From Choanephora cucurbitarum (Eukaryota; Mucoromycota; Mucoromycetes; Mucorales; Choanephoraceae), in the NCBI GenBank assembly GCA_025331435.1, contig JAIWNI010000012.1, positions 1-64,000 on the forward strand: a DNA stretch of 64,000 nt, read 5' to 3'. The position numbers were made by a program, and so were the translations under genes. The notes under the pieces were generated by a model that worked only from the letters and a program-made list of their open reading frames with translations, did not search any database and was not told the origin of the DNA. Below, piece by piece: positions 59,747 to 64,000 of this stretch; position 1 is the stretch's first letter, and each line of letters opens with the position of its first letter.

Positions 59747-60319
59747 TGATTGTCTCAATGGAAACTCTATTTAGTGTAGTTTACCTTGTCGCTTACCGTT
59801 AGTTTAGATGATTTGATTCCTTCAATAAACTTTTTTTTTGTATCTTTACTATCTTTTACATTGTGTTTAAACAAGATTATAAGTAGCTATAGGTCATGTT
59901 TTAGGAATGTGCTAGAATAGAGACATAAGAAATATTTCGGTTTTCTGTGTTCTTCTGCGAATCAAGAATTCTGTCATCTTTCGTTCGGAAAAGAAGGATG
60001 TAAGAACCACTTGATCACATGTGTTTCGAGCTACTAAACCCTCATTTTTTTTTATTACTGACAGGCAATGTTTAAATATGTATCTTGTCTTTGAAATTTA
60101 AGGGCTATATGATTAACAAATAGGATTAGGCGCTCACATCTCCGTCTATTCGGTTACCAACGGCGATCTCCGTCGACTCGGACCCACTCAATGTTTAGAA
60201 AATGATGTGTTTGATTGGATGGATTCTGATTTTAAAATCAAGTATAAATAGTCTGCACGTAATAAAAAAATGCCACCTTTATTGCTTCTTTCAATTGCTG
60301 AAATCCAAACAAACTCAAA
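59747..60319. other. Intergenic, promoter of the PaiA-like gene
   Basis: 573 bp. A GC-richer patch at about 60132-60190 (CCGTCTATTCGGTTACCAAC ... CTCCGTCGACTCGG) contrasts with the AT-rich surroundings and shares TCGGTTACCA with the patch near 41412. Otherwise AT-rich leader sequence. Confidence 0.45.
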
Positions 60320-60841
60320 ATGGAAGTCAAAATTATGCAACCTGATTCTACTTATGCTCAAGCACTCTCAGAGCTTGGTAGCAAAATCTTCTGCGATACC
60401 TTTGGTGATGATAATCCCCCCGATGATCTTCAAGAATTCCTGAATACTACTTATACACCTGAACTTCAGACGATAGAACTGAATGATCCTTCGATATATA
60501 CCTATATGGCCTTTAACCATGAAAATAAGCCTGTAGCTTTTTGCCAATTGAAGAGCAATGGAAAGGTGTATGACTTTGTTGGTGATGATGATGCTATTGA
60601 ACTGGCTAGAATTTATGTTGACAAGCAATGTGCAGGACAAGGTGTGGGTAAGAAGTTGATGGTTACATGCTTCGAAAAAGCAAGAAAGCTAGGAAAGAAG
60701 ACCATTTGGCTTGGTGTTTGGGAAGAGAACCTGAAGGCTATTGAATTTTACAAGAAACATGGTTTCCGCAAAGTTGGATCTCACACATTCAAGATTGGCA
60801 ATAAGCTAGACACAGATGAAATTATGGTCAAAACCTTATAG
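60320..60841 (+). CDS. PaiA-like GNAT N-acetyltransferase
   Basis: Single-exon protein of 173 residues covering a complete GNAT fold. The acetyl-CoA loop is QCAGQGVGKKLM (Q-x-x-G-x-G/A), preceded by IELARIYVDK. The C-terminal part TIWLGVWEENLKAIEFYKKH, then GFRKVGSHTFKIGNKLDTDE IMVKTL, is the pattern of bacterial PaiA-type polyamine acetyltransferases (WLGVWExNxKAIxFY, GxHxFxxGxxxxTDxIM). The substrate is probably a polyamine or amino compound, by family only. There is no intron, unlike most genes here, and the closest pattern I know is bacterial, so transfer is possible. A Kozak-like AAAATGG surrounds the start. Confidence 0.88.
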   Translation: MEVKIMQPDSTYAQALSELGSKIFCDTFGDDNPPDDLQEFLNTTYTPELQTIELNDPSIYTYMAFNHENKPVAFCQLKSNGKVYDFVGDDDAIELARIYVDKQCAGQGVGKKLMVTCFEKARKLGKKTIWLGVWEENLKAIEFYKKHGFRKVGSHTFKIGNKLDTDEIMVKTL

Positions 60842-61087
60842 ACTCAACAACTGCTAACTTAAATTAAACTACTATACGACACACTGCCATGTGCTTCTAA
60901 ATAAAGTCACAAATATGATTACTATTAATTGATACAGAGTGCTTTCTGTCTTGTAAGATACAACTGCAGACAATCTCAACAAAGTGAATTATATTTATTT
61001 CAGAGTTCGAAATTCGCCTTGTCCAAAGTTACAGTCCATATCAAGTTTCTTTAGTTTTGGGTATTGTGATTTCAGACTTTTTCACTA
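60842..61087. other. Intergenic between the acetyltransferase and the MITE
   Basis: 246 bp of AT-rich 3' flank. No feature seen. Confidence 0.4.
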
Positions 61088-61301
61088 CAGTGGTACCCCA
61101 ATTTAAGCATAATGATTTTAAAGCTTCATGTGTTATGTTTATAGTGATATTCCATCCCAAACATAGTAAAAACTATAAAAGTACAATCAGAGCGCAGCAT
61201 ATTAAAGGAAATCGAAGCTTGCTTGCCAAATGCCCTATTTTCCATACAAGTATGATGCATGAAGCTTACAAAAATGTTATGCTTGAATCGGGGTACCACT
61301 G
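61088..61301. mobile_element. MITE with pogo/Tigger-like ends and TA duplication
   Basis: A 214-bp element. The left end CAGTGGTACCCCAATTTAAG... and the reverse complement of the right end CAGTGGTACCCCGATTCAAG... match at 23 of 25 positions. TA flanks it on both sides (61086-61087 and 61302-61303). The CAGTGGTACC start is typical of pogo/Tigger-type elements. The interior encodes nothing recognisable; the long plus-strand frame crossing it is incidental. Better-preserved ends than the 44963 element imply a younger insertion. Confidence 0.9.
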
Positions 61302-61964
61302 TAGACGTTTGGGAATAAAAAAAAACTCTCTTCTGTCAAGCCCAATAACAAACCTGAAGCAAGAAGAATCGACGTAATAAGAAAAAGATTGAAAGTATTT
61401 TTTGAAAGCTAACCTGGTTTCTATTGTTGTTCTTGCCCTACTATAGCATCTATATTAATTTTAGAAGAAGAAGCTTCCTTATTAATATACTATCAAGAAA
61501 AGGATCAACATAGCAGATCATACAAAAGAGCTACAACTTGCTTACTTTGAAAGTTGACTTCTATTAACTTGTGTCACATATGCAAACAATTGTGATCACA
61601 AACAGGCTTCTTGTTTCGCATATCTTCTAACATATTTAAGGGTGCAATACTAATCCTGCTTTTTATCCTAGGTTTATGTCAATCCTTACAAGGTTTTTAC
61701 AAATCTTTTTCTAACGGACTTCTAAAAATACCTACGTATACACTCCTTTATAGACACTGACCCTTCCTTTTTTAAAGGGGGAATCAGTCATAAGCTTATG
61801 AAACAAGTAGTCAGCCTGCACACATATTGCTCTTATTTTGAACAATATAAGGTAACACAAGCAGGATACTTTCTCCTTCTTTCTATCGCTTATTGTTCTC
61901 TCACTATTTCTGTTTTTTTTATCTTTTTCTTTTTTTTTTCTTTTTGGATTGATAGCCAAATATC
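61302..61964. other. Promoter and leader of the Osh3-like gene
   Basis: About 660 bp with no supported gene. It ends in a very T-rich tract (61912-61945) and GGATTGATAG just before the ATG. That could also be an intron acceptor if a non-coding first exon exists. Confidence 0.45.
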
Positions 61965-64000
61965 ATGCCTGAAGTACATGTACAACCTCGAAGTATCTAT
62001 GAACATCACATTCAAGTCAAAAGATCCAATACAACCCTAAAGTGGTCTTTCTCAACAAAAAAGAATAGCATATGCTTTGGACTTTATTTCAAGCCCGATC
62101 AGACCCACTCTAGTCATTATACATCAATAAGCTCAATAAACAGAAACTTATCATTGCCTAAGCTCACTCAAGCACGCTCCCATAGTAGTATTTCCAGAAA
62201 CTTACCAGAAGATAGCACTCTATTATCTCCTACCGCAACTAAAAGCAATGTGCACTCGGATAATGAAGATGAACTCTACAGCCATCAAAATGGCACATTA
62301 AATATGGTTAGCCAAAGCTTGTTACAGTTTAATCATTTCACTGCTCGACGAAAGTCTTCATCTGCAACATCAGTTAGCAATCTGTTAGATAATGATTTCA
62401 TTGAGTTGATTCCAATTGAGCAAGTCAATTCGTCAAAAGAAACAGTTACTGGGTCCTTTCTAGCTGAAAAATCTGGAAATTATGTGTTATTGTTTGGTAA
62501 GCGATATACTTTGTATTGTTTATTTAATTTGCTTATGCTTGATATTGAAAACAGATAACATGTTTTCTCGGACTACGCCCAAATTATTGTTCTTCACTGT
62601 AACCACAGACGAGCCCCTGTATGAAGATCTGAGCGTTGATGTTGATATGTCTGGTTGGCTACTTAAAAAAAGGAGAAAAAGAATGCAAGGTATTGTTGTC
62701 AATAATTCTGTTTAGGGGAATAGTATTCTGGTTGGACCTAAACTAACTTTGAGGAATTTTGCATCTTTGACGCGTTAAGGGTGGGCCAAGAGATGGTTTG
62801 AGTTATCTTCAACAGGTGTGTTATCTTATTCAGTCAGTAAAGGTGCTATCAAACGAGGCTCTCTTCAAGTAGGCTTGTCTACCATTTTGATTTCAGCAAA
62901 GCATCGTACAATTCATTTGGATTCAGGAACAACCACGTTTCATATAAAAGCACCCTCTGCAGAATTGCTAGAGCAATGGCTGACATGTATTCATGCAAGG
63001 AGATCGGCTTGTTTATCCGCCAATCAAAATCCTATCATTTGGGACACAGATGAAGCTGGTTTTGAACCAGTAGCTGGTCTTGTTCCTGAATTGATCCTTA
63101 ACATGAATGATAACCAGCCTCAAAAGCAAAGAAATGAAGAAAATCATTTGATAATTTCAAAATCATTAAGCGATATCGATATGCATTTAGTGCAACTGAA
63201 GCAGCTACTGTTTGGTGATTCGAGCAGCATTTTACCTAACGAAACCCTAATCCATCCTAACAGTGCGATCACACTTGAAGAACATAAAAAACAAAGTGTT
63301 AATGTAGTATCCACGAGCTACTCAAATGACAATCAGGTTCATGTTTCTTTTGTTCAAGCATTGATCAACGCTCAACTGGATGAGACTCAAACCTACCCAT
63401 CTAATGCGCTTTCTCATCAGAAAGCACTGATAAATGCCATCAGCACTTCTCTTCAATCAATCAAGAATTGTCGAGATACGATTTCTGATGCTTACCATGA
63501 GATGCAGCAGTCAAAGCAAGAAGAGTACGATGGCATGTCTTTCAATCCTTTGCAGGTGTCGAATAAGACAAAATCAAACCTTTTATCTCATCGCTCGGTG
63601 AAAAGCTTGTACTCACACAGTATTCTATCAGACAAATACTTTGATGCAGAAGATTATTTCATGAGTTCAGACGAAAATGAGTCTATTCATGACTTTGTTG
63701 GCGCTGATTCTGAAGAAGAAGGCGAGGATGAAAATAAGGGTTGCACTAGCTTGCCACCAGGTAAAATAAAAAGCGATGTAATTACATCCATGTTTTGAAC
63801 TTACCATCAGTTCGTAGCTACCGACAAACACTCAGTTACTCCTGATGACAACTGTGATACTTTGGTCGTACAAAGAAGAGACCGGTTGCCCCATCCTGTT
63901 GCGGTTAAAAGTGTATCATTTTTGGGTGTCTTGAGAAAAAATGTTGGGAAAGACTTGTCTACCATTTCCATGCCAATCATATTCAACGAGCCGATCAACT
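61965..64000 (+). CDS. Oxysterol-binding protein, Osh3-type (GOLD-PH-ORD), partial
   Basis: Lipid-transfer protein at membrane contact sites; the right window edge cuts it. Exons: 61965-62496, 62555-62689, 62780-63760 and 63818 onward. The N-terminal GOLD domain is split around a linker: HHIQVKRSNTTLKWSFSTKK, ICFGLYFKP, later SGNYVLLFDNMFSRTTPKLL. The PH domain follows (MSGWLLKKRRKRMQGWAKRW, FELSSTGVLSYS, IHLDSGTTTFHIKAPSAELL, EQWLTCIHARR). A Ser/Asp-rich linker contains YFDAEDYF, an FFAT-like motif of the type that binds ER VAP proteins. The sterol-binding ORD begins at the edge (RRDRLPHPVAVKSVSFLGVL, VGKDLSTISMPIIFNEP). The last acceptor (63817) was chosen because G|CT restores the ORD frame; the acceptor at 63810 gives a stop. 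Confidence 0.93.

Noticed and set aside
61057..61377. 106-codon plus-strand frame
   Set aside because: It runs through the MITE and both its terminal repeats, so the openness is incidental.

Overview
The window looks like nuclear DNA of an early-diverging filamentous fungus, most likely Mucoromycota (Mucorales-like). It is AT-rich, the genes carry many 45-70 nt GT-AG introns, and highly expressed genes keep a C-ending codon preference. Complex I is encoded (NDUFS1), which excludes the budding and fission yeast lineages that lost it. A membrane-bound SREBP with a long C-terminal domain, decayed repetitive genes and DNA-transposon relics also fit. Exon structures were worked out by hand from splice signals, reading-frame phase and family conservation; no alignment was run.

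Layout. 1-3.1 kb: gene-free, with a 12-copy 8-bp tandem repeat. 3.1-5.8 kb (-): NDUFS1 with a 22-nt microexon. 7.2-9.1 kb (+): PIF1-like helicase. 12-12.5 kb (-): Mig1/CreA-type zinc finger. 13.9-15.8 kb (-): cytosolic asparaginyl-tRNA synthetase. 16.9-17.4 kb (+): molybdopterin synthase large subunit. 17.7-21.7 kb (-): SH3-WW-WW Ras exchange factor. 21.7-26.5 kb: apparent graveyard of decayed coding sequence. 26.6-30.0 kb (+): SREBP. 30.9-33.6 kb (-): Kin4-like kinase with KA1 domain. 35.4-36.3 kb (+): nicotinamide riboside kinase. 36.5-37.5 kb (+): ribosomal protein L11. 37.7-38.5 kb (-): TLC-like membrane protein. 40.2 kb (-): secreted subtilisin-inhibitor-like (SSI) protein. 43.6-47 kb: decayed PD-(D/E)XK-like gene, a TA-flanked MITE, a small secreted protein and a zinc-knuckle relic. 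48.0-49.7 kb (-): AP180/CALM endocytic adaptor. 51.4-55.2 kb (+): condensin HEAT subunit (CAP-G/Ycg1). 55.4-55.9 kb (-): cysteine-rich secreted protein. 57.9-59.7 kb (+): Tc1/mariner transposase relic followed by a decayed gene. 60.3 kb (+): PaiA-like acetyltransferase. 61.1 kb: second MITE. 62.0 kb to the right edge (+): Osh3-type oxysterol-binding protein, cut by the window.

The genes are mostly unrelated housekeeping and signalling functions: respiration, translation, NAD and molybdenum cofactor synthesis, sterol sensing and transport (SREBP, Osh3-like), Ras signalling, mitotic control and chromosome condensation, and endocytosis. They do not form an obvious cluster. I found no clearly new multi-gene system. 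The most interesting items are the SSI-like inhibitor, the PaiA-like gene as a transfer candidate, the two MITEs, the microexons, and the in-frame, stop-free introns of the SREBP gene.
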